From Devosia nitrariae (GTDB lineage Bacteria > Pseudomonadota > Alphaproteobacteria > Rhizobiales > Devosiaceae): 64,000 bases of DNA. Each line of letters starts with the position of its first letter. Within the stretch, counting starts at the first letter, position 1. The position numbers and the translations under genes are program-made. Location: contig NZ_BSNS01000034.1 in the NCBI RefSeq assembly GCF_030160115.1, forward strand, positions 1-64,000, read 5' to 3'. This document shows, one piece after another, positions 1 through 9,780 of the stretch. The notes below the pieces were generated by a model that worked only from the letters and a program-made list of their open reading frames with translations, had not been told where the DNA came from and searched no databases.

Positions 1-69
1 CAGCCAGTAGATCGGCAGCATCAGGAAGATGATGTAGACGGTCGGGACGAGCCAGCGGGCGGTCTTCAT
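1..69 (-). CDS. glpQ: Glycerol ABC transporter, second inner-membrane permease (GlpQ-like), N-terminal fragment
   Basis: Only the first 23 codons lie in the window; the gene runs off the left edge. The fragment begins MKTARWLVPTVYIIFL, a short basic start followed by a hydrophobic segment, as expected for the first membrane helix of a MalG-type permease. It starts one base after the stop of the other permease, so the two are translationally coupled and should form the heterodimeric channel. Identity as GlpQ is inferred from operon position after two ATPases and the first permease. Confidence 0.7.
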   Translation of the reverse strand, partial: MKTARWLVPTVYIIFLMLPIYWL

Positions 70-70
70 C

Positions 71-934
71 TCAACTCTCCTCGGTCCGCATCATCAGCGT
101 GTAGAAGATCCAGCTCACCGCGAGAACGATCAGGAAATAGACCAGCGAGGTGGCTGCCGCCGGACCGAGATCGAACTGCCCCAGAGCCGTCTTCACCAGA
201 TCGATGGACAGCAGAGTGGTCGAACTCCCAGGCCCGCCGCCGGTCAGCACCGACGGTTCGGTGTAAATCATGAAGCTATCCATGAAGCGCAGCAGCACGG
301 CGATGGTGAGCACCCGCTTCATCTTGGGCAGCTGGATGTAGCGGAAGACCGCCCAAGGCTTGGCGCCGTCGATCTTGGCCGCCTGGTAGTAAGCCTCGGG
401 GATCGAGACCAACCCGGCATAGGCCAGCAGCACCACCAGCGACGTCCAGTGCCAGACATCCATGGCGATGAGCGTGACCCAGGCCGAGACCGGCTGGCGC
501 GTGTAGTTGTAGTCGATGCCCATGGAATTGAGGGTATGGCCGAGCAGGCCGATATCGGGCAGCGCCATGATGTTCCACATGGCGCCGACGACGTTCCAGG
601 GTATCAGCAGCGGCAGCGCCATCAGCACCAGGCACACCGACACCCATGTGCCACGCCTGGGCATTGTGAGCGCGATGGCGACACCGAGCGGGATTTCGAT
701 CAGCAGGATGGTGCCGGTGAAGAACAGCTGCCGGCCGAGGGCGCCGTGAAAGCGCGGATCGCGCAGCACCTGCTCGAACCAGGTGACGCCGGACCAGAAG
801 AAGGTGTTGTCGCCGAAGGTTTCCTGAACGGAATAGTTGACGACGGTCATCAGCGGAATCAGGGCGTTGAACGCAACGAGAAGCACCACGGGCGTAACCA
901 GGAGCCAGGCACGGTTGTCGGCTGTCTTGTTCAT
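71..934 (-). CDS. glpP: Glycerol ABC transporter, inner-membrane permease (GlpP-like)
   Basis: A 287-residue MalF/UgpA-type permease with about six hydrophobic helices. The cytoplasmic coupling loop carries the EAA-type motif (AAKIDGAKPW followed by IQLP), which docks on the ATPases. The start chosen is the ATG at 934 (MNKTADNRAW), whose ATG overlaps the stop of the upstream ATPase gene as ATGA; a start 24 bases further upstream is possible but would lie inside the ATPase gene. Partner of the truncated permease at the left edge. Substrate assignment to glycerol rests on the binding protein and the two unusual ATPases next door. Confidence 0.85.
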   Translation of the reverse strand: MNKTADNRAWLLVTPVVLLVAFNALIPLMTVVNYSVQETFGDNTFFWSGVTWFEQVLRDPRFHGALGRQLFFTGTILLIEIPLGVAIALTMPRRGTWVSVCLVLMALPLLIPWNVVGAMWNIMALPDIGLLGHTLNSMGIDYNYTRQPVSAWVTLIAMDVWHWTSLVVLLAYAGLVSIPEAYYQAAKIDGAKPWAVFRYIQLPKMKRVLTIAVLLRFMDSFMIYTEPSVLTGGGPGSSTTLLSIDLVKTALGQFDLGPAAATSLVYFLIVLAVSWIFYTLMMRTEES

Positions 935-2004
935 CGCCCTGCTCCTCCGATCAGCCAACCGTCGCGGTAGAGCCGAGTCTGGCCGGGCGCGAAGCCGAGA
1001 TTGACGGCTCCCGACGGGATCGGTTCGCCCTCGTCGACCAGCAGTTTTATGCTGTGCCCGCGGCTCTCGGTATCGATGATGCGGTAGCGGCCTGCATCGG
1101 CGACGTTGGTGACCGTGGCCGGAATGCCCGTGGGCGCGAAGCGCACGAATTCCGGGCGGATGCCGAGTTCGACGACGCCCTCGGCGGCGGCAACCGGATT
1201 AGCGACCTCGACGGGCTGGCCGCCAAACAGCGCCGTACCATTCTCGATCTTGGCGGGCAGCACGTTCATTCCAGGGGAGCCGATGAAGTGGCCGACAAAG
1301 GTGTGCTGTGGCTGCTCAAACAATTCGACGGGCGTACCGATCTGCACCACCTCACCAGCATTCATCACCACCACCTGGTCGGCGAAGGTCAACGCTTCGG
1401 TCTGGTCGTGGGTCACATAGATCATGGTGGTACGCACACGCTGGTGCAGTTCGCGCAGCTTTGAGCGCAACACCCATTTGAGATGCGGATCGATCACCGT
1501 CAGCGGCTCGTCGAACATCACCAGATTGACGTCGGGGCGGACCAGCCCCCGGGCCAGCGAGATCTTCTGCTTGCCGTCGGCGGTGAGGCCCGCCGCACGC
1601 TGCCGAAGCATCGGGGTCAATTCGGTGAGTTCCGCGATCTCGGCCACACGAGGAGCAATCTCGGCTTCGGCCATGCCGCGATTGCGCAGGGGGAAGGCGA
1701 TATTGTCGTAGACGCTCATCGTGTCGTAGACGACGGGGAACTGGAACACCTGCGCGATGTTGCGTGCTTCGGGAGAGAGTCCGGTGACGTCGCGATCATC
1801 GAACAGGATGCGTCCCCGCGTGGGGCGGAGCAACCCGGACATGATGTTGAGCAGCGTGGTCTTGCCGCAGCCGGACGGCCCGAGCAGCGCGAAGGCACCG
1901 CCATCTGCCCATTCGAGATCGAGACGCCGCACAGCCCACTCGACGTCACCCTCGGCAGGGTCGAAATAGGTGTGGGCGAGATCTTCCAGCGTGATCCTGG
2001 CCAT
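931..2004 (-). CDS. glpT: Glycerol ABC transporter ATP-binding protein with degenerate signature motif (GlpT-like)
   Basis: A 357-residue CUT1/UgpC-type ATPase. Walker A GPSGCGKTT is at residues 42-50, Walker B with its Glu at about 162-166, and the H-loop His at 199 (VTHDQ) is intact, followed by a C-terminal OB-like regulatory domain. The ABC signature is abnormal: where LSGGQ is expected the protein has LTADG (140-144). It starts 1 base into the stop region of the neighbouring ATPase gene, so the two ATPases are probably made together and work as a heterodimer, as described for rhizobial GlpS/GlpT. This is not the glycerol-3-phosphate antiporter also called GlpT in enterobacteria. Confidence 0.85.
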   Translation of the reverse strand: MARITLEDLAHTYFDPAEGDVEWAVRRLDLEWADGGAFALLGPSGCGKTTLLNIMSGLLRPTRGRILFDDRDVTGLSPEARNIAQVFQFPVVYDTMSVYDNIAFPLRNRGMAEAEIAPRVAEIAELTELTPMLRQRAAGLTADGKQKISLARGLVRPDVNLVMFDEPLTVIDPHLKWVLRSKLRELHQRVRTTMIYVTHDQTEALTFADQVVVMNAGEVVQIGTPVELFEQPQHTFVGHFIGSPGMNVLPAKIENGTALFGGQPVEVANPVAAAEGVVELGIRPEFVRFAPTGIPATVTNVADAGRYRIIDTESRGHSIKLLVDEGEPIPSGAVNLGFAPGQTRLYRDGWLIGGAGR

Positions 2005-3077
2005 CAGACACCGCCTTTCACGCGCACGCCATCGGGGGTGAACATCATCGCCTGCCCCAGATCGGCGAAGAAGGTGCCCGTGGAGCCGACCGCGACACGA
2101 TGCACGCCATGCGACTGGCTGACCCAGGTATCGTTCGGCAGCTCGAAATGGATGACGCTTTCGGAGCCCGAGATCTCGGTCACCAGCACATTCCCGGTCA
2201 GCGGCGTATCCGTCTCGCGCCGCCGCTTGATGGCCACGTTGTGCGGCCGCAGAGCCAGCATATAGTCGCCGTCGGCGGCGCTGGCGAGCGGGCCTGGGAT
2301 TGGCCAGTCGAGGCCTCCCGGCGCCAGCAACCGATGGCCGGCCTTGCGCACCGCGATGGTGTTGATCGGCGGTTCGGAAAAGATGGCTGCGCTCTCGAGG
2401 TTCGCCGGCTGGCGATAGACGGTGCCGGTCGGACCGAATTGCCGCACCCGACCCTTGGCCAGCGCCGCCGTGTGGCCGCCGAGCAGGAGTGCCTCGGACG
2501 GTTCGGTCGTCGCGTAGACCACAGTGCAGCCGCGACCCGACAGCAGCTTGGGCAGTTCGTCGCGCAGTTCCTCGCGCAGCTTGAAATCCAGATTTGCCAG
2601 TGGCTCGTCGAGCAGCACGAGGTCGGCATCCTTGACCAAAGCACGGGCGAGCGCGGTGCGCTGCTGCTGCCCGCCGGAAAGCTCGGATGGCCGGCGGTTG
2701 AGCATCGGCGTCAGCCGCAAGAGGTCGGACACGGCCAGCACGCGCGACTTGATCTCTGCGCCATTGACGCCGGCGACCCGCAGGGGCGATGCAATATTCT
2801 CGAACACGTCGAAATTCGGGTAGTTGATGAACTGCTGGTAGACCATCGAGACGTTGCGCTGCTGCACCGGCACGCCGGTGACGTTCCTGCCGCGGAACCA
2901 GACTTCGCCCTCGGTGGGTCGCTGCAGTCCCGCCATCAGTTGCATCAGCGTCGTCTTGCCGGCGAGCGTCGTACCGAGAAGGATGTTGAACCCCTCATCC
3001 TCTAGCGTGAGATCGGTCGGGAAGATGTGGACTTCGTTGCCCACCACCTTCGACACGTTGCGCAGTTCTAACGACAT
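2004..3077 (-). CDS. glpS: Glycerol ABC transporter ATP-binding protein lacking the H-loop histidine (GlpS-like)
   Basis: A 357-residue CUT1-type ATPase. Walker A is GTTLAGKTT (35-43), the signature LSGGQ is at 133-137 and Walker B LVLLDEP at 153-159. The H-loop position, normally His in a VTHDQ-type stretch, reads ATTEP, putting Thr191 where the catalytic-switch His should be. The partner ATPase has the reverse pattern (His present, signature lost). Second gene of the operon after the binding protein. Role: energises glycerol uptake with its partner on the cytoplasmic face of the two permeases. Confidence 0.85.
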   Translation of the reverse strand: MSLELRNVSKVVGNEVHIFPTDLTLEDEGFNILLGTTLAGKTTLMQLMAGLQRPTEGEVWFRGRNVTGVPVQQRNVSMVYQQFINYPNFDVFENIASPLRVAGVNGAEIKSRVLAVSDLLRLTPMLNRRPSELSGGQQQRTALARALVKDADLVLLDEPLANLDFKLREELRDELPKLLSGRGCTVVYATTEPSEALLLGGHTAALAKGRVRQFGPTGTVYRQPANLESAAIFSEPPINTIAVRKAGHRLLAPGGLDWPIPGPLASAADGDYMLALRPHNVAIKRRRETDTPLTGNVLVTEISGSESVIHFELPNDTWVSQSHGVHRVAVGSTGTFFADLGQAMMFTPDGVRVKGGV

Positions 3078-3110
3078 GCAGGAGCTCGCTGGCGGCGGAA
3101 GGTTGAAACG

Positions 3111-3141
3111 CGGCCCCGGAACAACACGCGTCCCGGAGCCG
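3111..3141 (-). promoter_or_regulatory. Intercistronic GC hairpin after the glycerol binding-protein gene
   Basis: In the 80-base gap between glpV and glpS the transcript can fold a stem of about 10 pairs (arms at 3111-3120 and 3131-3141, one G-U pair) without a following U-run. Such hairpins behind binding-protein genes commonly protect the upstream mRNA from 3' decay and let it outnumber downstream products. Function is inferred from position and shape. Confidence 0.5.
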
Positions 3142-3157
3142 CCACCCTGGGAGGACG

Positions 3158-4900
<1,743 letters not shown>

Positions 4901-4974
4901 TAGGATATCCCTCCCTGAACATCGACGCTCCTCAAGCGTCGTCAGCCTCTTCCTCTAGAAGCTGTTAACCACCA

Positions 4975-5025
4975 TCAAGTGAAAAAAAACGAACGTCAAG
5001 TGAAAATATGACTATCGAAGTGAAG
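4975..5025. promoter_or_regulatory. Phased direct repeats in the glp divergent promoter, candidate GlpR operators
   Basis: Three copies of a TCAAGTGAAAA-like word lie at 4975-4985, 4996-5006 and 5015-5025 (last copy TCGAAGTGAAG). Spacings of 21 and 19 bases put all three on about the same face of the helix. They lie between glpV and the DeoR-type regulator, covering the expected start of the regulator transcript and lying about 75-125 bases upstream of glpV. Repeats are seen directly; binding by the adjacent regulator is inferred. Confidence 0.6.
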
Positions 5026-5065
5026 CCACTCTTGTATACATATGAACTCAAACAGGAGGATTGAC

Positions 5066-5857
5066 GTGGACCGACTGACGCCACGTCAGGCAGACATTCT
5101 GGCGCTGGCCCGGCAGCACGGGCGTGTCGATGTCGATGGGCTGGCACTGCATTTTACCGTTACGCCGCAGACGATCCGCAAGGATCTCAATGAGCTGTGC
5201 GACCGGCGGCTACTCAACCGCATGCATGGCGGAGCCACCTACCCCTCCGGCGTCGCCAATTACGGCTACGAGGCGAGGCGCATGCTGGCGGCCGACGGCA
5301 AACGCCGCATCGGTCTGAAAGCGGCGGATCTGATCCCCGACCACGCCTCCATCATCATCAATATCGGCACCACCACCGAGCAGGTGGCCATGGCACTCCG
5401 CCGCCATGAGGGCATCATGGCGGTGACCAACAACATCAATGCCGCCAACATCCTGCGCGAGGTGCAGAGCGCCGAAGTCGTCATTGCCGGCGGGCTGGTG
5501 CGGCATTCGGATGGCGGCGTCGTCGGCGAGGCCGCGGTGGATTTCATCCGCCAGTTCCGGGTCGACTATGCGATCATCGGCGCTTCGGCGATCGATGCCG
5601 ACGGAACGCTGCTGGACTTCGATTTCCGTGAAGTGAAAGTTGCTCAGGCAATCATCGAAACCGCCCGCGAAACCATCCTGGTCGCCGACGCCATGAAGTT
5701 CTCCCGCAAGGCGCCGGTGCGCATCGGGCACCTGGAGCAGATCGACGTCTTCGTCACCGATGAACCGCCACCGCCGGAGATTACCGAAATCTGCCTGGCG
5801 GCGGGTGTCAGATTGGAGATCGCCGCCGAAACAAGTGCAGAGCAATCCGTGGCATGA
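5066..5857 (+). CDS. glpR: DeoR-family transcriptional repressor (GlpR-like)
   Basis: About 263 residues from the GTG at 5066. This start is preferred because AGGAGG at 5054-5059 sits six bases upstream; the in-frame ATG at 5042 lies before that site. An N-terminal DeoR winged helix (RQADILAL through TPQTIRKDLNEL, then HGGA) is followed by the DeoRC sugar-phosphate sensor domain with the GTTTEQVA loop. It is divergent from the glycerol importer and probably controls it and itself through the repeats in the shared gap, with glycerol-3-phosphate as the likely inducer. The stop overlaps the first ATG of a broken glpD remnant. Confidence 0.85.
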   Translation: MDRLTPRQADILALARQHGRVDVDGLALHFTVTPQTIRKDLNELCDRRLLNRMHGGATYPSGVANYGYEARRMLAADGKRRIGLKAADLIPDHASIIINIGTTTEQVAMALRRHEGIMAVTNNINAANILREVQSAEVVIAGGLVRHSDGGVVGEAAVDFIRQFRVDYAIIGASAIDADGTLLDFDFREVKVAQAIIETARETILVADAMKFSRKAPVRIGHLEQIDVFVTDEPPPPEITEICLAAGVRLEIAAETSAEQSVA

Positions 5858-5935
5858 CCAAAGCCGGTCGGAACGGGTCTACGACGTCCTGGTGATCGGC
5901 GGCGGAACGGCACCGACATCGCCTGCGACGGACCT
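5854..5935 (+). pseudogene. glpD: Remnant of glpD (glycerol-3-phosphate dehydrogenase) N-terminus
   Basis: The ATG at 5854 overlaps the glpR stop as ATGA. After a few codons the reading frame shifts and encodes VYDVLVIGGG, then another shift gives NGTDIACD. Joined, these match the FAD-binding start of GlpD (VYD..VIGGGINGxGIAxDA). Similarity stops near 5930, well short of a 500-residue enzyme, and the next gene begins on the opposite strand at 5974. At least two indels plus loss of the body make this a dead fragment. Position behind glpR fits the usual glpR-glpD order. Confidence 0.72.
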
Positions 5936-5973
5936 GTGTGCGGACCGTATGCGAGGTTGAATGCCGCTACAGG

Positions 5974-7017
5974 TCAGCGGGTTGAGCCGCGCCGCACCAG
6001 TTCGGCGTCAACGACGATTTTGCGAGACGGGCTGGTCGGCAGCTCAATGTATTCAAGCAAGAGGTCAGCGGCCAAATCGATCATCGTAGATACTGGCTGG
6101 CGAACAGTGGTCAGATCGTAGGCGGCGCCGCCGGCAAGCTGGATGTCGTCGAAACCGGCAACGGCCAACTGATGCGGCACCGCAAACCCAAGTTCACCAC
6201 GGGCCACATCGAGGGCGGCCATGGCCATCAGGTCGTTACCACAATAAATGGCATCGATCGGCTCGGCCGATGACAGCAGCCTGCGCGCCCCCCGCAGAGC
6301 GTCGGTGTAGACGAAGTTTCCGGTAGCCACGGACGACAGGATCGCTCCCCGCTCGCTCAGGCCCTGCTGGAATCCCTCATGCCGCAGCCGATTGGATGTC
6401 GAGTCCGGGTGCCCGGATAAATAGGCGAGCCTTCGGCAGCCGCCATCGGCCATAAGGTGGCCCATCCGGCGGGAGATTTCGAAGCTGTCGACGCTGACCG
6501 ATCCGATCGGCGCGACCGGATCGCCGCTGGTGGTGGATATGCCCGGGCTGAATACCAGTACCAGGGGTATCCCGAGCCCGACATATTTGGCCGCCGTGTC
6601 CGGTGACAAGTCATTGGTCAGGAACATGCAACCATCGACGCGATACTCGATCATCCCCGGGAGCGCCGATTGCAGATCGCTCTCGGCGTCGCCGGAGTAG
6701 ATGAAGCTCTTGAGCCCCTCGCGCTGCAGCCGGCGGGCGAGGCGCTCGAGCGCCACGGCAAGGAACGGATTTTCCAGGCCGCCGGTGATCACCCCGATTA
6801 TGCCGCTGCGGCGCGTGATCATGCCCCTTACCAGGGCGTTTCGGTGATAGCCGAGCTTTTCGGCAGCACTCAGAACCTTCTGGCGCGTCTCTGCCGAGAC
6901 GCTGGCGCCTTCGGTCAGTGTACGCGATACGGCCGAGCGGGAGACGCCAGCCAACCGGGCGACGTCGAGCGCAGTAACCCGACGCGGACGAGGAGCGGGA
7001 CTCGACTTCGGGCTCAT
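5974..7017 (-). CDS. LacI-family transcriptional regulator of the adjacent sugar importer
   Basis: 347 residues. An N-terminal LacI helix-turn-helix (VTALDVARLAGVSRSAVSRTL, about 14-34) and hinge precede a periplasmic-binding-protein-like sensor (IIGVITGGLENPF, NDLMAMAALDVA, VAGFDDIQLA). It is the last gene of the importer operon: its ATG overlaps the ATPase stop as ATGA, so regulator and transporter are co-transcribed and autoregulated. A candidate operator is the palindrome at 9868-9887. The ligand is unknown; the importer class suggests a pentose, hexose or inositol-like compound. Confidence 0.88.
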   Translation of the reverse strand: MSPKSSPAPRPRRVTALDVARLAGVSRSAVSRTLTEGASVSAETRQKVLSAAEKLGYHRNALVRGMITRRSGIIGVITGGLENPFLAVALERLARRLQREGLKSFIYSGDAESDLQSALPGMIEYRVDGCMFLTNDLSPDTAAKYVGLGIPLVLVFSPGISTTSGDPVAPIGSVSVDSFEISRRMGHLMADGGCRRLAYLSGHPDSTSNRLRHEGFQQGLSERGAILSSVATGNFVYTDALRGARRLLSSAEPIDAIYCGNDLMAMAALDVARGELGFAVPHQLAVAGFDDIQLAGGAAYDLTTVRQPVSTMIDLAADLLLEYIELPTSPSRKIVVDAELVRRGSTR

Positions 7018-7760
7018 GCCACTGCGATTGCGCCGGTTATCAGGCCCGTCGCTTCTTCGGGCGTGGTGTCGGCGATGGGTTTGTCCGCGACCTTGCGTCC
7101 GCGGCGCAGCACGACCAGTCGGTCGGCGACGGCAAACACGTCCGGCATGCGGTGGCTGATCAGGACTACGGTTATGCCCCTGTCGCGCAAACGTTTGATC
7201 AGATCGAGAACCGTGCCGACCTGTCGCACACTGATCGCGGCCGTTGGTTCGTCCATGAGCACGATCCTGGCGTCAGAAAGGCGGGTACGGGCAATTGCCA
7301 CCGCCTGGCGCTGGCCGCCCGACATCAGACGCACCTTGTCGTTCGGCCGGGTTTCGGATTGCAATTCCGAGAACAACTCGGCCGCGCGCCGCGCCATGGC
7401 GCGGTAGTCGAGTATGCTAAATGGCCCTATCCGGCGCCTGAGCTCGCGCCCGAGGAACACATTGTCGGCGGCCGTCAGATTGTCGCAAAGCGCGAGGTCC
7501 TGATGGACGACCTCGATGCCGCTCTGTCGTGCACCGGCGCTGCTGGCAAACCGCACACGCTCCCCAGCGAGGATAACCTCGCCCGCGCTCGGTTGGAAAT
7601 TTCCTGCAATTATCCGCACGAGCGTCGACTTGCCCGCACCATTGTCGCCCATCAACCCGACGACCTCACCCTGCCCCAGCTGGACATCGATGCCCTCCAG
7701 CGCCTGGATGGCGCCGAAGTGTTTGGAAATGTTTTTGAGTTCGAGAATGGGAGGTTTCAT
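7014..7760 (-). CDS. Sugar ABC transporter ATP-binding protein, single-domain FrcA type
   Basis: 248 residues from the ATG at 7760, which overlaps the permease stop (ATGA). Walker A GDNGAGKS, signature MSGGQRQA and Walker B IVLMDEPT are all present. It has one nucleotide-binding domain only, half the length of two-domain RbsA/XylG, like the FrcA type of rhizobia, so it must act as a homodimer. A close paralogue lies in the xylose operon at 56440-57180. Longer in-frame starts lie inside the permease gene and are not credible. Confidence 0.88.
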   Translation of the reverse strand: MKPPILELKNISKHFGAIQALEGIDVQLGQGEVVGLMGDNGAGKSTLVRIIAGNFQPSAGEVILAGERVRFASSAGARQSGIEVVHQDLALCDNLTAADNVFLGRELRRRIGPFSILDYRAMARRAAELFSELQSETRPNDKVRLMSGGQRQAVAIARTRLSDARIVLMDEPTAAISVRQVGTVLDLIKRLRDRGITVVLISHRMPDVFAVADRLVVLRRGRKVADKPIADTTPEEATGLITGAIAVA

Positions 7761-8779
7761 TGGGCTTGCCTGCGGCGCACCGCGAACTGGTCGAGAGTCA
7801 CCGCCGCCACGAGAGTAATTCCGATGACGATCTGCTGGATGAAGGAGGAGACGTTGAGCAGCACCAGGCCATTGGTGAGCACGCCGAGCAATAGCGCTCC
7901 GATAACGGTGCCCACAATACTGCCGACACCACCAAAAAGACTGGTGCCCCCGATGACGACAGCGGCGATGACGGTCAACTCGAGACCGCTGCCGGCGACG
8001 GCCTCGGCGGAATTGAGCCGGGCGGAGAGCAAAAACCCCGCCAACCCGCACGCGAACCCGCTGATGACGTAGGTGATGAAGACGACACGCCTCGTCGGCA
8101 CTCCATTGAGGTCCGCCGCTCGCTCATTGCCGCCTGTCGCATAGACGTGCTTGCCGAAGACGGTGTAAGTGAGCACGAAATGAGCAATCAGGGCGGCACC
8201 TAAGAAAATGACGACCGGCACGGGCACCATGCCGATCCGTCCTTGTCCCCACCAGGCATAGTCGGCCGAGAAACCTGAAATCGGGCCGCCGCCGGAAAAC
8301 AGCAGCGCCGCCCCTCGGAATGCCGTCAACCCTCCCAGGGTTACGACGAAGGGCGGCACCTTCAGCCGCGTGATCGCCAAACCCTGCACTGCGCCCCCCA
8401 ACATGCCGGCGGCGAGCGCCGCAAGGACCACCAGGAACAAGGGATTGGCGGCCGTCGCCGCGCCCCCGAGGGCGAAGCGGTCGTCCAACCCGCCTTTGGC
8501 GACATATGCCCCAACCAGCCCCGACAGTGCCAGCAACGACCCGACGGAGAGATCGATCCCCTTGGTCAGGATCACGAACGTCATTCCAATGGCGACGAGG
8601 CCGGAAATCGAAACCTGACGAAGAATGTTGAAGACGTTGAGCGGGTGGGCAAAGCGCGGTTCAAGGGCGGTGAACACCGCAATCAGCAACAGCAGGAACA
8701 GTGGAGCCGCGTAACGTGCGGCGAACTCGGCGGGGTCGAATCTGCCTACGCGCAAAATGGTATCGGGCATCGGTGACAT
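7757..8779 (-). CDS. Sugar ABC transporter permease (RbsC/FrcC family)
   Basis: 340 residues with about ten hydrophobic helices, of the CUT2 permease family. Diagnostic stretches are TKGIDLSVGSLLALS near the N-terminal third and VIAAVVIGGTSLFGGVGS in the C-terminal third. ATG at 8779 preceded by GAGGAC. Lies between the binding protein and ATPase genes and forms the homodimeric membrane channel of this importer. Substrate unknown. Confidence 0.9.
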   Translation of the reverse strand: MSPMPDTILRVGRFDPAEFAARYAAPLFLLLLIAVFTALEPRFAHPLNVFNILRQVSISGLVAIGMTFVILTKGIDLSVGSLLALSGLVGAYVAKGGLDDRFALGGAATAANPLFLVVLAALAAGMLGGAVQGLAITRLKVPPFVVTLGGLTAFRGAALLFSGGGPISGFSADYAWWGQGRIGMVPVPVVIFLGAALIAHFVLTYTVFGKHVYATGGNERAADLNGVPTRRVVFITYVISGFACGLAGFLLSARLNSAEAVAGSGLELTVIAAVVIGGTSLFGGVGSIVGTVIGALLLGVLTNGLVLLNVSSFIQQIVIGITLVAAVTLDQFAVRRRQAQ

Positions 8780-8793
8780 CGCGTCCTCGAGAG

Positions 8794-8818
8794 GAGGGCC
8801 CGCACTTGCCGGGCCCTC
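8794..8818 (-). promoter_or_regulatory. GC hairpin between binding-protein and permease genes
   Basis: A perfect 9-base stem (GAGGGCCCG at 8794-8802 pairing with 8810-8818) lies in the 53-base gap after the binding-protein stop, with no U-run. It probably stabilises the binding-protein mRNA or partly attenuates read-through. Same layout as the hairpins after the other two binding-protein genes of the window. Confidence 0.55.
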
Positions 8819-8832
8819 ACATGTGTCGGCAA

Positions 8833-9780
8833 CTAGATCTCATCGAGCCGTTCAGCCTCGTCGATATTCGCCTCGGTGATGGCGATGGGCTCGAGCAGTA
8901 TGAGCTCCTCCGGCTGCTTGCCATCGCGCAGGAACTCCACGAGCGCTTGCAATGCCGTGCTGCTCTGGCCGCCCGGGAATTGCTCGATAGTGGCGGCCAG
9001 ACCTCCATCACGCACCGAGGCCAACGCTTCGGGCAGGGCGTCGAAGCCGATGATCGGAATGTCCAGCCCCCGCTCCTGGGTGACTTGAATGGCACCGAGG
9101 GCCATATCGTCATTGGCCGCCACGATGACGTCCGGCGGTGTGCTCATTCCGGCCAGGAGCGCTTCGGTCACCGAGGCACCTTCCGCGCGCGCAAAATTGG
9201 CGGTCTGTTCGGCGACGAACTCGTAACGGTCGGAGACGGGATCGAGCACGTTGTGCAGGCCTTGGTTGCGATCAATGGCTGGGCTGGCGCCGGGCTGGCC
9301 CTGCAAGTTGATGATGCGCGCGCCGTCCGGGAACATTTCCATGATCAGGCGACCCTGGGCCTCCCCACCGAGCACGTTATCGGCGCCGACATGAGCGAGA
9401 ATACCCGGAACGCCCTCCACGCGCCGGTCGATGGTCACGACGGGAATGCCCGCATCAACCGCCTGCTGGAGGGCCGGCGCCATCGCCACGGCATCGAGCG
9501 GACTGATGATAATACCATCGACGCCGCGGATGATCGCCGCTTCGACATCGGCGGTCTGTTTGGTCGTCTGGTTCTGACCGTCGGTTTCGATCAGCTCGAT
9601 GCCGCCTATGCTCTCAGCCTCCTGGCGCAGAGCATTCTGCATGTGAACGAAAAATGGGAACTCCAGCGCCGGCATCGACGATGTGATCGTCAGATCCTGA
9701 GCCTGAGCGGCGCCAGCGCCTCCCATCAACGCGGCCAGGAGCACGCCGGAAAACAGAAACTTCGAGCGGAACAACGTCAT
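8833..9780 (-). CDS. Periplasmic sugar-binding protein (RbsB-like, Peripla_BP_4)
   Basis: 315 residues from the ATG at 9780, which has GGAGGAGAAG just upstream; more upstream in-frame starts lack such a site and would hide the signal peptide. Residues 1-28 are a Sec signal ending GAAQAQ. The mature part has the ribose-binding-protein pattern: ADVEAAIIRGVDGIIISPLD, GIPVVTIDRR, VIVAANDDMALG and IPIIGFDALPEA. First gene of a four-gene operon (binding protein, permease, ATPase, LacI). Ligand not predictable from what is visible. Confidence 0.88.
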   Translation of the reverse strand: MTLFRSKFLFSGVLLAALMGGAGAAQAQDLTITSSMPALEFPFFVHMQNALRQEAESIGGIELIETDGQNQTTKQTADVEAAIIRGVDGIIISPLDAVAMAPALQQAVDAGIPVVTIDRRVEGVPGILAHVGADNVLGGEAQGRLIMEMFPDGARIINLQGQPGASPAIDRNQGLHNVLDPVSDRYEFVAEQTANFARAEGASVTEALLAGMSTPPDVIVAANDDMALGAIQVTQERGLDIPIIGFDALPEALASVRDGGLAATIEQFPGGQSSTALQALVEFLRDGKQPEELILLEPIAITEANIDEAERLDEI

